DNA of 41,414 bases from JAHFLV01 sp964367845 (GTDB lineage Bacteria; Patescibacteriota; Minisyncoccia; Phycocordibacterales; DATGWK01): positions 1 to 41,414 of the forward strand of contig CAYIYW010000002.1 in NCBI GenBank assembly GCA_964367845.1, written 5' to 3'. A model generated the notes under the pieces. It searched no databases, had not been told where the DNA came from, and was given only the letters and a program-made list of their open reading frames with translations. Both the position numbers and the translations under genes were made by a program. How positions within the stretch are numbered: position 1 is the stretch's first letter; every line of letters begins with the position of its first letter. Below, one piece after another: positions 34,333-41,414 of this stretch.

Positions 34333-34360
34333 TTGATTTTTCTAAAAAAAACTGTAATAT
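34333..34360 (+). promoter_or_regulatory. Promoter of hicBA
   Basis: -35 TTGATT (34333-34338), 16 nt, then -10 TAATAT (34355-34360). It ends 6 nt before the hicB ATG, so the mRNA should be leaderless. Confidence 0.55.
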
Positions 34361-34366
34361 GGTTGT

Positions 34367-34615
34367 ATGTCTAACGAATTTGAATATAAAATTGAATATG
34401 AAGCAGATAAGGAGACAGGGCAGGTAATTGCCACTATTCCAGAATTAAATCATGTTTCGTCTTTTGGCGATAGTTTTGCTGAAGCTGAAGCTAATGTCCG
34501 CGAAGCCGCTCTCGGCTATTTTGAAGTACTGGTGAAGGAAAAGAAAGAAATTCCTAAACCAGCATTCCACACAGAAGGAACATACCTCAAACTCTTTATT
34601 CCCAAAATTGCGTAA
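34367..34615 (+). CDS. hicB: HicB-family antitoxin
   Basis: An 82-residue protein with the partial RNase H-like fold of HicB: YKIEYEADKETGQVIATIPE, then FGDSFAEAEANVREAALGYF. HicB binds and blocks the HicA toxin. The usual C-terminal DNA-binding extension (HTH or ribbon-helix-helix) is missing, so autoregulation would need another part. hicA follows 5 nt later. Antitoxin first is one of the two known orders. Confidence 0.85.
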   Translation: MSNEFEYKIEYEADKETGQVIATIPELNHVSSFGDSFAEAEANVREAALGYFEVLVKEKKEIPKPAFHTEGTYLKLFIPKIA

Positions 34616-34620
34616 TCTTT

Positions 34621-34848
34621 ATGGGTAAAATTAGTCGCTTGCCAGCACGTAAGGTTCTCCAGAAACTCAAGAAAGCTGGTTTCAATGAGACACATCAAAG
34701 AGGCAGTCATGTCTATTTAAAAAGCAAGGACGGAACAAAAATTGTTACAATCCCAGTTCACGGCTCAAAAGATATTCCCATTGGAACCCTATATAACATC
34801 GTTGTTAGACAAGCCGGTTTATCTGTAAATGAATTCAACGATTTATAA
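34621..34848 (+). CDS. hicA: HicA-family mRNA interferase toxin
   Basis: A 75-residue protein with the double-stranded-RNA-binding-like fold of HicA: LPARKVLQKLKKAGFNETHQ, then RGSHVYLKSKDG with the catalytic histidine, and IPVHGSKDIPIGTLYNIVVR. HicA cleaves mRNA and stops growth unless HicB is present. It is complete and appears intact. Nothing in the sequence indicates which mRNAs it prefers. Confidence 0.88.
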   Translation: MGKISRLPARKVLQKLKKAGFNETHQRGSHVYLKSKDGTKIVTIPVHGSKDIPIGTLYNIVVRQAGLSVNEFNDL

Positions 34849-34935
34849 AATTTGGCCTCATTGTCCCTGTTGTGAGTTGACTAATTGGGAGAAAGGGCAT
34901 AATGTTGCATATAGGTAACAGATTATGTAACCTAT
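34849..34935 (+). promoter_or_regulatory. abiE upstream region with candidate promoter
   Basis: TTGACT (34877-34882) and CATAAT (34898-34903) are 15 nt apart, a little short for a strong promoter. The -10 abuts the left arm of the operator-like palindrome at 34904. Confidence 0.4.
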
Positions 34936-34942
34936 ATGCAAC
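34904..34942. promoter_or_regulatory. Operator-like palindrome over the abiEi start codon
   Basis: 13-bp perfect arms, GTTGCATATAGGT (34904-34916) and its reverse complement (34930-34942), extend inward by two more pairs after one mismatch. The ATG at 34936 lies in the right arm. AbiEi proteins are known to repress their own operon by binding inverted repeats at its promoter, so this is the likely operator. Confidence 0.65.
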
Positions 34943-35511
34943 AAGATAACCTTTTAGTAAAAATCTATCAATCTCCAAAAACCGTCTTCACGGCGAAGGA
35001 TATTTCGCTTCTTTGGTCTGAAAACAATTTAAATAATCTTAAAAGGAAGATATCCTACTACGCCAAAAATGGGGGGTTAATTAGGCTTAGAGTTGGTGTT
35101 TACGCAAAGGACAAGAACTATAATCCTAGAGAAGTAGCTACTAGCCTCTATACACCCTCATATCTCACCTTCGAAACGGTTCTACGTGATGAAGGGGTGA
35201 TTTTTCAACATTACGATTCAATCTTTACTGCCAACAACCGATCAAGAAAAGTGAAATGTGATGGCAAGGAATACGTGTACAGAAAGCTAGCAGATGAGAT
35301 TCTCTACAATAATGCAGGAGTAACTGATAAGGTTGGAGTTGCCACGGCAAGCAAAGAAAGGGCCTTCCTTGATACAATTTATCTTTTCAAAGAGTATCAT
35401 TTTGATAATCTTTCAAGCATTAATTGGGAGAAGTGTTTTGAATTGGCTCCGATGTATAAAAATAAAGAATTGATTGCCCGCCTTAAGAGATATCAAAAAC
35501 AAAATGCTTAA
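34936..35511 (+). CDS. abiEi: AbiEi-like antitoxin and autorepressor
   Basis: A 191-residue protein with a winged-HTH start (FTAKDISLLWSENNLNNLKR, then KISYYAKNGGLIRLRVGVYA) typical of AbiEi 'transcriptional regulator' antitoxins. YNPREVATSLYTPSYLTFET and ASKERAFLDTIYLF follow as in the family. AbiEi counters the AbiEii nucleotidyltransferase in a type IV toxin-antitoxin pair used in phage abortive infection, and represses the operon. The overlap with abiEii by 8 nt fits coupled translation. The start codon sits in a palindrome that is likely its operator. Confidence 0.8.
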   Translation: MQQDNLLVKIYQSPKTVFTAKDISLLWSENNLNNLKRKISYYAKNGGLIRLRVGVYAKDKNYNPREVATSLYTPSYLTFETVLRDEGVIFQHYDSIFTANNRSRKVKCDGKEYVYRKLADEILYNNAGVTDKVGVATASKERAFLDTIYLFKEYHFDNLSSINWEKCFELAPMYKNKELIARLKRYQKQNA

Positions 35512-36214
35512 TAAAGAAAAACATCAGCTTATCATGGGTCAGATTTTGAGGGATATTTATTCAGATATCTCCATTTCGTCTCTCCTTGGATTCAAGGGTG
35601 GTACCTCTGCTTTCTTTTTCTACGACCTTCCTCGCTTCTCAGTCGACCTCGATTTTGATCTACTTTTACCAACAGAAGAAAACAAGAAGCTTGTCTTTGA
35701 AAAAGTGAAAGCAATTATCGAAAAATACGGAGCTATCAAGGATAACTACATCAAACGAAACACTATCTTTTTTGTTATCTCCTACGGCGACAGAGATCAT
35801 AATATCAAAATAGAAACCTCAACAAGAGAATTACCCTTCTCGTTAAAGACAGAACTTGAAATAAAAGAATATCTCGGCATTTCAATGCTTGTGGCCAAAA
35901 AAGAGTATCTCTTTGCCAGTAAGCTTGTAGCATTGGCGCTTCGTGCAGATACCGCACCACGTGATGTTTTTGATATCTACTTTTTTGCCAAGAATAATTG
36001 GGATATAAACCATGTTGTAGTAGAAGCTTGGGCTGGAAAGAAAACCAAGGATCATATGGCTGATTGTATTAAGGTTATTGAATCAATCAATGATTCCCAA
36101 ATACTCAAGGGTCTTGGAGATCTCCTCGACGAAAAACAGAAAGATTGGGTTAGGAAAAATCTGAAAGCCGATGCGATTTTTATGCTTAAGAATTATATGT
36201 CGGTGCTGAAATAA
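35504..36214 (+). CDS. abiEii: AbiEii/AbiGii-type nucleotidyltransferase toxin
   Basis: A 236-residue DNA polymerase beta-like nucleotidyltransferase. GFKGGTSAFFFYDLP holds the GG(S/T) motif (residues 32-34), and FSVDLDFDLL the metal-binding aspartates (Asp48, Asp50, Asp52). KLVALALRADTAPRDVFDIY is the late family motif with the conserved Lys and Arg-Asp. Members transfer nucleotides, in some cases to tRNA, and block growth. The start at 35504 (MLNKEKHQLI) inside the end of abiEi is chosen over an in-frame ATG at 35474. At about 236 residues it is shorter than many AbiEii proteins (about 250-300) but keeps the motifs. Confidence 0.85.
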   Translation: MLNKEKHQLIMGQILRDIYSDISISSLLGFKGGTSAFFFYDLPRFSVDLDFDLLLPTEENKKLVFEKVKAIIEKYGAIKDNYIKRNTIFFVISYGDRDHNIKIETSTRELPFSLKTELEIKEYLGISMLVAKKEYLFASKLVALALRADTAPRDVFDIYFFAKNNWDINHVVVEAWAGKKTKDHMADCIKVIESINDSQILKGLGDLLDEKQKDWVRKNLKADAIFMLKNYMSVLK

Positions 36215-36231
36215 ACATTAACTGAATATAT

Positions 36232-36288
36232 ATGACCGAGAAAAAATGTGAAAAATGCAAAGGCGTAGGCAGTCCCTGTTGTGTTTGA
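36232..36288 (+). CDS. Possible 18-residue cysteine-rich peptide or gene remnant
   Basis: The frame MTEKKCEKCKGVGSPCCV is followed by TGA. The spacing CxxC...CC resembles the first cysteines of a zinc- or iron-binding protein (YkgJ-like), so it may be the 5' remnant of a longer gene cut off by the rnpB promoter. Its stop codon overlaps the rnpB -35. It could equally be chance. Confidence 0.25.
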   Translation: MTEKKCEKCKGVGSPCCV

Positions 36289-36313
36289 TTCAAAACCATA
36301 AACGTGTTATCAT
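36285..36313 (+). promoter_or_regulatory. rnpB promoter
   Basis: -35 TTGATT (36285-36290), 17 nt, then TATCAT (36308-36313) with TGT before it (extended -10). It ends 7 nt before the P1 helix of RNase P RNA. Confidence 0.7.
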
Positions 36314-36320
36314 CATCATG

Positions 36321-36757
36321 CCTTGTGTAGGATAGGCGCCGTCTACAGCTTTGCAAAAAGCCGTGGATGGAGGAAAGTCCGAACACTTGGCCCCATAAAA
36401 TTCTGGTGAAAATCAGAAAAGAACGGGGCAAGGGTAGTGGGTAATTCCCATCCGGAGCAATCCGCGAGGTGCGAACAGAGACGCCGAACTCCGAAAGGAG
36501 TGAGGCGTCCTTCCAGTCACGCTTTAGCGAGGAAACTTGTTTGAGCGAGCGAAGAAGGACGAGCCCCGACGGCAACGCCGGGGGTGCAACGGCTAAATCC
36601 TTACTTGAGTGCAAGGCCGAGCTCTCCGCTATTTTGGAAACAGGGTGGCGGGGGGAGTGCCGCTTGAGCCGCCGAGTAATCGGCGTGACAGATAAATGCC
36701 TGTCGTTCGGCTCGCCATGTACGAGCCGGATACAGAATTCGGCTTATATACACAAGG
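36321..36757 (+). ncRNA. rnpB: RNase P RNA (bacterial type A)
   Basis: The ribozyme that trims tRNA 5' ends. The 5' core GGATGGAGGAAAGTCCGAAC (36364-36383) contains the universal GAGGAAAGTCC element. The 3' core ACAGAATTCGGCTTATA (36732-36748) is the matching conserved end that pairs in helix P4. The first and last nine bases (36321-36329 and 36749-36757) are perfectly complementary and form helix P1, which fixes the ends at about 437 nt. Internal stems such as GCCCCGACGGCAACGCCGGG near 36560 fit the specificity domain. A long reading frame that starts inside it is not a gene. Confidence 0.95.
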
Positions 36758-36773
36758 AACTGCATAACAAATG

Positions 36774-36793
36774 CCCGCCTAAAGCGGGTTTTT
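36774..36793 (+). terminator. rnpB terminator
   Basis: CCCGC-(5 nt)-GCGGG is followed by TTTTT, 16 nt after helix P1. Its last T is also the first base of the next promoter's TG element. Confidence 0.8.
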
Positions 36794-36801
36794 GTTATAA
36801 T
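36793..36801 (+). promoter_or_regulatory. Extended -10 promoter of the second ligase-like gene
   Basis: TGTTATAAT (hexamer 36796-36801) ends 9 nt before the ATG at 36811 and begins inside the rnpB terminator U-tract. Confidence 0.6.
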
Positions 36802-36810
36802 AGATTCACT

Positions 36811-39237
36811 ATGAATTCAAATATAAAACAAATTTTTGGCAGGTATTTATCCTCAGAGAATCTGACATTTACAATTCTTACCGTTCTTTTGGCTCTTACA
36901 CCGATTTTTTTCGTTCCTTCCTTTTTCGTTTCTTTTTCCTTCGCTAAATCCATTCTAGCGTCTGTCGGCACGGTAATCGCTCTTGTCTCTTACCTGATAA
37001 TTTTAATCAAAAAAGGACACTTTGATTTCCACAAAAGTCCTGTTGTCCTGGCGCTGGGGATTCTGTCGCTCGTTTATTTAGTCGCTTCAATTTTCAGTAA
37101 TTCTTCAATCGGGTCCTTTTTGGGTTACGGCTTTGAAATCGGGACATTTTCCTCAATATTGTTAATGTCCGTCTTGGCCTATTTGGTCTCGGTTTCTTTT
37201 ATTGATTCAAAAAAACTTTTCGCCGCCAACTTCATTTTTTTAATCGTATCCGGAATTTTGGCGGTGTTTCAGACAATTCTCATTCTTTTCGGGCTCCACT
37301 CCTTACCGTTTTTATCGTCCGGCGGTTTCATAAACTTTATTGTCAATACCATAGGCAAGACCAGCGAACTCGGCGTTTTTTTTGGAGTGAGCGCGCTTAT
37401 GTCTTTGACGGCTTTGGAGGTCTTAAGATTAAGCAAGGTTTACAGAAACATCCTGCATTTAATTTTATTGTTGTCGCTTTTTGTTATTGTCGTTGCGAAT
37501 TTCTTGACCGTTTGGTATGTTCTGGGTTTTGTGGTTTTAATGTTTTTCATTTACCAGATGACCTTCTTAAACACCGTTGCCAGCCGAATGACTGTTGTAA
37601 CTTCAACCGCGGGTAGTCCTGAAACTCGGCTTCAACCACCGCGACGAAAAATTGCCGGTAGAACTTTATCCGTCGCGATTATCGCTCTGATATTCATTCT
37701 GCCGATTGGCCGCGACCTCGCTCAAAGTTTAACGGTCAGGTTTAAGGTTGATAATTTTGAGGTTCGGCCGTCCTTGAGCGCGACCTATGAAATCTTTGAA
37801 AAAACTATTAAATCCTCGCCGGTTTTGGGCTCCGGTCCGAATCGTTTCTCCACCCAGTGGCAACTTCATCGGCCGGACGTCAATTTAAGCAATTTCTGGA
37901 ATATAAATTTTGATTATGGAATAGGTTTTATGCCAACCGCATTTGTTGAAACCGGCGTTCTTGGCATTTTGGCTTGGGTCGCATTTGTTCTCTCTATCCT
38001 TTATGTCGGATTCAGGGCTTTGTCTGTTCGGTCAACTGACCAGATGACCCGTTATTTTGTGATTTCTTCTTTTGTCGCGACGCTGTTTCTGTGGGTAATG
38101 AATGTCGTCTATATTCCAAGCCCAACTATTTTCGCTCTCTCCTTCTTTTTCACCGGCCTGCTCATCGCTTCCGCCGCCATGATTGGAGTCGGCAATCGCG
38201 TCTCAACCCCGTTTCTTGGGCGTCCGAAAGCCAGTTTTATTATCGTTACTCTTTCGGTCTGTGTTTTAATCGGAAGCATCGGGCTCGGTTATGTTTTGTT
38301 TGAGCGTGGCCGTGCCTCCGTTTATTTTCAAGAAGGCGCCCGCATCTTGAATTCAAACGGCGATATCAGCAAAGCCGAAAGTTTAATCTTGCGGGCTCTG
38401 ACTTTATCCAAGAATGACATTTATTACCGAGCGAGCGCCGACCTGAACATTCTAAAAATGAATAATCTGATTGCGGCCGCGACCGGCAAATCAGAGGTCA
38501 GCGAAACGGAACGAAACGAGTTTCAAAACGCCTTAACCGGCGCGGTTGAGTCCGCCAGGATGGCGGAGCGGCGGGACCCGGCGAATTTTGAAAATCAGGC
38601 GATTGTGGCAAAGGTCTACGGAACCATTATTCCGGTTCAAGTCGCTGGAGCGTATGAGACCTCAAAAACCAAATATGAAGAAGCCATTAAATTGAGTCCT
38701 AAAAACCCGGCTTTGTTTTTGGCTCTGGCCCGAGTTGAAACGGCGAACAACAACTTGAGCGCGGCCGAGGAGTTTATAAAAAAATCGCTTGAACTGAAGT
38801 GGAATTATCCGGACGCGTTTTTTCTGCAATCCCAAATAGATGTGGCCAAGGGCAACTTGCCAGCGGCTATAAAATCAGTGGAGCAGATTGCGGTCATTGC
38901 TCCGAATGACCCTTTGATTTATTTTCGACTCGGGCTTATCAAATACGAGGCCAAGAATTTTACAGGGGCGGTCGGGGCTTTTGAAAAATCAATCTCGCTC
39001 GTTCCGGTTTACGCCAACGCCAAATATTTTTTGGGTTTGAGTTACGCGAGGAACGGCCGATTGTCGGATGCGATTTTGCAGTTTAATGACCTGAAATCCA
39101 CAAATCCAGAAAATCGCGAGATTGACGCCATACTCGGTAATTTGGAAGCCGGCCGAGACCCATTTGCCGACGCGGTATCGCCGGCGGATTCAAATCCCGA
39201 AAAGCGCAAAGAACTGCCGCTGTCGGAGAATAATTAA
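36811..39237 (+). CDS. O-antigen ligase-like membrane protein with TPR repeats (second copy)
   Basis: An 808-residue protein of the same plan as the one at 9085. There are about ten hydrophobic segments up to residue 500, with a Wzy_C-like outer loop (SSPVLGSGPNRFSTQWQLHR) and a later VETGVLGILAWVAFVLSIL. A C-terminal set of tetratricopeptide repeats starts near residue 510 (YFQEGARILNSNGDISKAES; AIKLSPKNPALFLALARVE; FTGAVGAFEKSISLVPVYAN). The signature histidine of some ligases is not obvious here. The start is the ATG at 36811 (MNSNIKQIFGRY); a longer frame running back into rnpB is rejected. murJ follows 2 nt later, so both may act on undecaprenyl-linked intermediates. Confidence 0.8.
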   Translation: MNSNIKQIFGRYLSSENLTFTILTVLLALTPIFFVPSFFVSFSFAKSILASVGTVIALVSYLIILIKKGHFDFHKSPVVLALGILSLVYLVASIFSNSSIGSFLGYGFEIGTFSSILLMSVLAYLVSVSFIDSKKLFAANFIFLIVSGILAVFQTILILFGLHSLPFLSSGGFINFIVNTIGKTSELGVFFGVSALMSLTALEVLRLSKVYRNILHLILLLSLFVIVVANFLTVWYVLGFVVLMFFIYQMTFLNTVASRMTVVTSTAGSPETRLQPPRRKIAGRTLSVAIIALIFILPIGRDLAQSLTVRFKVDNFEVRPSLSATYEIFEKTIKSSPVLGSGPNRFSTQWQLHRPDVNLSNFWNINFDYGIGFMPTAFVETGVLGILAWVAFVLSILYVGFRALSVRSTDQMTRYFVISSFVATLFLWVMNVVYIPSPTIFALSFFFTGLLIASAAMIGVGNRVSTPFLGRPKASFIIVTLSVCVLIGSIGLGYVLFERGRASVYFQEGARILNSNGDISKAESLILRALTLSKNDIYYRASADLNILKMNNLIAAATGKSEVSETERNEFQNALTGAVESARMAERRDPANFENQAIVAKVYGTIIPVQVAGAYETSKTKYEEAIKLSPKNPALFLALARVETANNNLSAAEEFIKKSLELKWNYPDAFFLQSQIDVAKGNLPAAIKSVEQIAVIAPNDPLIYFRLGLIKYEAKNFTGAVGAFEKSISLVPVYANAKYFLGLSYARNGRLSDAILQFNDLKSTNPENREIDAILGNLEAGRDPFADAVSPADSNPEKRKELPLSENN

Positions 39238-39239
39238 AA

Positions 39240-40922
39240 ATGGTCAGGCGGCTCATAAGTTTTTTGGGGAAGGAGATAAGCGGACTTCATGAAGCCGCGT
39301 ATCTTTTGGGTTTTTTCGCCATTTTGTCTCAAGTTCTCGCGCTTATTCGCGACCGTCTGCTTGCTCACAGTTTTGGCGCCGGCACGACCCTTGACCTCTA
39401 TTACGCGGCTTTTCGGATTCCGGATTTTTTGTTTGCGGCTGTCGCTTCGCTTTTTTCGGCGTCAGTTCTTATCCCGTTTCTGTCCGAGAAAATCCGAGCC
39501 GGCTCGGAGCCGGGTCGGGAATTTTTGAGTGTCATGTTTTCCATTTTCCTATTTTCAATCGTAACGGTTTCGGCCGTGGCTTTTTTCGCCATTCCGTGGC
39601 TTGTTCCATATCTCTTTCCAGGATTTGCCGGCGAGCCGTTCAAAAGTGAAATTATTTTGATGACCAGAATTTTACTGCTCTCACCGATTTTTTTGGGGCT
39701 TTCCAATTTGTTCGCCAGCATTACCCAACTCTATAATCGGTTTTTTATTTATGGAATCAGCCCGATTCTCTATAACCTCGGTATCATTGTCGGCATAATT
39801 TTCCTTTCTCCGTGGTTTGGCCCGGTTGGATTAGTTTGGGGAGTGATTCTCGGCGCCCTGCTCCATTTTTTGGTTCAAGCGCCGTTTGTGGCAAAACAAG
39901 GTCTTTTCCCGAGGTTTGTTATTTCCCTTAAAAAATATCGCGACTCGGCTCTGGTTATTTTGTTGGGCATTCCGAGGACATTCGCCCTTTCGGCTCAAGA
40001 GGTCTCAAAATTTTTTCTGGTTTCTCTGGCGTCGCTTCTCAGCGCCGGTTCAATATCGGTCTTCAGTTTCTCTCACAACTTACAGTCCGTGCCGCTTTCC
40101 ATCATCGGCGCCAGTTATTCTTTAGCCGCTTTTCCGGCGCTTTCGGCGCTTTTTGCCGCCGGCGAGCGAGCCCGTTTCGTTGACCTTTTGAGAACGACCG
40201 CCCGCTATGTAATTTTTTTCTCTTTGCCGCTTATCGCGCTTTTCATTGTTTTACGAGCTCATTTTGTTCGGGTCGTTTTGGGCTCGGGCGCTTTCAGTTG
40301 GCAAGACACTCGGCTGACAGCCGCGGCTTTAGCCATGTTCGTGTTGTCGCTCGCGGCTCAAGGTTTGATTCTTGTTTTTACCCGGGCTCGCTACGCTTCT
40401 CAAAATACCAAGACCCCTTTTTATATCAATATCGTCTCGTCTGTCGCGATAATCATTTTCGCCGCCCTTTTTTCTCGTTTGGCTGTTGTTTTTCCGGAAT
40501 TTCAGTCATTTATCGGGTCGCTTTTCAGGGTTGAAGATGTGGCCGGAGTGGAGGTTTTAATGCTACCGTTGGCGTTTTCCATCGGCAGTGTTCTTGGAGC
40601 CATTGTCCACATTTACACTTTTGACCGCGATTACGGAGGAATCGGCCGGGAACTGGCTCGGATTACCGTCAAGCTTTTTATGGTGGCTGTCGCCATGGGC
40701 ATTGTCAGTTATCTGACTCTTAATTTAATTGACGATTTTATTTCTCTCAACACATTTGTCGGGGTTTTGAGCCAAGGCCTAATCGCTGGCTTTGTCGGTG
40801 TGGTTTGCGGTATCATACTGCTCACTCTCTTGGGCAGTCGAGAACTAAAAGAAGTTATCTCGGCGCTTCATCGCAAGTTCTGGAAAACGCCGGTCATCGG
40901 GCCTGACCCGAATGCCCTCTAG
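39240..40922 (+). CDS. murJ: Lipid II flippase MurJ (MviN)
   Basis: A 560-residue membrane protein with about 14 hydrophobic segments. The N-terminus has the family signature LALIRDRLLAHSFGAGTTLD and YYAAFRIPDFLF, and ASVLIPFLSEK follows. The middle shows LYNRFFIYGISPILYNLGII and FSFSHNLQSVPLSIIGASYS. MurJ moves lipid II to the outside of the membrane for peptidoglycan synthesis. The initiation codon comes 2 nt after the previous stop. Together with murB it supports a standard cell wall. Confidence 0.93.
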   Translation: MVRRLISFLGKEISGLHEAAYLLGFFAILSQVLALIRDRLLAHSFGAGTTLDLYYAAFRIPDFLFAAVASLFSASVLIPFLSEKIRAGSEPGREFLSVMFSIFLFSIVTVSAVAFFAIPWLVPYLFPGFAGEPFKSEIILMTRILLLSPIFLGLSNLFASITQLYNRFFIYGISPILYNLGIIVGIIFLSPWFGPVGLVWGVILGALLHFLVQAPFVAKQGLFPRFVISLKKYRDSALVILLGIPRTFALSAQEVSKFFLVSLASLLSAGSISVFSFSHNLQSVPLSIIGASYSLAAFPALSALFAAGERARFVDLLRTTARYVIFFSLPLIALFIVLRAHFVRVVLGSGAFSWQDTRLTAAALAMFVLSLAAQGLILVFTRARYASQNTKTPFYINIVSSVAIIIFAALFSRLAVVFPEFQSFIGSLFRVEDVAGVEVLMLPLAFSIGSVLGAIVHIYTFDRDYGGIGRELARITVKLFMVAVAMGIVSYLTLNLIDDFISLNTFVGVLSQGLIAGFVGVVCGIILLTLLGSRELKEVISALHRKFWKTPVIGPDPNAL

Positions 40923-41001
40923 GTTCCTAAAGAGTGTCGGGCGTTGAAAACGGCGTTAGAATTGTAAGGCGAAAAGTCGCACGGCGGAAAAAAAGTAAAT
41001 T

Positions 41002-41414
41002 ATGGACATATTAAAAATCAGGAATTTTTCAATAATCGCTCATGTTGACCATGGGAAATCAACGCTGGCCGACCGTTTGCTTGAAATCACCGGCACGATT
41101 GAACGCCGAAAAATGAAAGAGCAAGTGCTGGACAGCATGGAATTGGAAAGAGAGCGCGGAATCACCATTAAAATGCAGCCGGTTAGGATGCGGTACAAAT
41201 ACTCTGGCGGCGCGGATTTAGTCGGCGGCGATGAATACATTTTAAATTTAATTGATACGCCCGGCCATATTGATTTTTCATATGAGGTCTCGCGGGCGCT
41301 CAAAGCGGTTGAAGGCACAATCCTCTTGGTGGACGCGACGCAGGGAGTGCAAGCCCAGACCTTGACGACCCTTCACATGGCGAGAGAGCAGGGGCTGACG
41401 ATTATTCCGGTTGT
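41002..41414 (+). CDS. lepA: Elongation factor 4 (LepA), 3' end beyond the window
   Basis: The visible 137 codons read MDILKIRNFSIIAHVDHGKS and TLADRLLEITGTI (G1), then ERERGITIK (G2) and LIDTPGHIDFSYEV (G3). These are those of LepA, a ribosome-binding GTPase that back-translocates or rescues stalled ribosomes. The short N-terminus before G1 and the spacing to ERERGITI separate it from EF-G and from TypA. No good promoter sits directly upstream; the 79-nt gap after murJ holds only weak -10-like words. Confidence 0.93.
   Translation, partial: MDILKIRNFSIIAHVDHGKSTLADRLLEITGTIERRKMKEQVLDSMELERERGITIKMQPVRMRYKYSGGADLVGGDEYILNLIDTPGHIDFSYEVSRALKAVEGTILLVDATQGVQAQTLTTLHMAREQGLTIIPV

Noticed and set aside
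36469..36810. A long open frame that extends the second ligase-like protein upstream
   Set aside because: It runs through the conserved body of RNase P RNA, its terminator and a consensus promoter. The protein's hydrophobic N-terminus begins properly at the ATG at 36811.
1..41414. tRNA or rRNA genes
   Set aside because: By eye I found no T-loop/anticodon-arm pattern and no ribosomal RNA segments. A covariance-model scan would be decisive; any hit would overturn this.

Overview
The window looks like a piece of a draft, probably metagenome-derived genome of a Candidate Phyla Radiation bacterium (Patescibacteria, Parcubacteria-like). This is inferred from gene content and style, not from a marker-gene tree. 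The supporting signs are small secreted proteins of a type I associate with Parcubacteria, a large surface protein with repeated VGIGTTSP motifs and an S74 tail, almost no Shine-Dalgarno sequences, very short intergenic gaps, and two 100-N scaffold gaps. UGA is used as a stop, so the standard bacterial code applies.

Layout. (1) 79-11364 is a surface-glycan locus: two FkbM/class I methyltransferase-like proteins, a KdsB-like cytidylyltransferase, a fused GT2-dehydrogenase, a cyclase-family hydrolase, a D-2-hydroxyacid dehydrogenase, a large GT-B-like protein, a Wzx-type flippase on the minus strand, and an O-antigen ligase/polymerase with TPRs. Together they could make, activate, attach, flip and polymerise an unusual acidic sugar. 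(2) 11365-13446 holds hairpin-rich intergenic DNA, murB, and a 27-codon gene for a Lys/Arg-rich peptide with its own promoter and terminator. (3) 13447-24021 is housekeeping and membrane genes: secA, a DedA protein, an AI-2E-family protein, a P2-type Ca-ATPase-like pump, a MYG1-family protein, obgE and gatB. (4) 24106-34324 is a surface-protein locus: a small MerR-like protein on the minus strand, a HTH-plus-transmembrane protein, two paralogous small secreted proteins each broken by a scaffold gap, a DUF916-like membrane-anchored protein, a fibronectin-III protein, and a 1572-residue fibre-like protein with an embedded SGNH hydrolase and an S74 chaperone domain. (5) 34367-36214 is a toxin-antitoxin island (hicBA, then abiEi-abiEii) that is more AT-rich than its surroundings. 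(6) 36321-36757 is RNase P RNA, followed by a second O-antigen-ligase/TPR protein, murJ, and the start of lepA, which is cut by the window end.

Expression. Several genes have a good promoter whose -10 hexamer ends only 6-9 nt before the start codon, so their mRNAs should be leaderless or nearly so. Long-stem hairpins follow several genes.

The most unusual items are the S74/SGNH fibre gene with a perfect 189-nt in-frame repeat on both sides of its hydrolase domain, the adjacent HTH-membrane protein that could regulate this locus, the tiny basic protein gene, the GT2-dehydrogenase fusion, and a hairpin-promoter-terminator cluster at 11373-11637 that may encode a small RNA.
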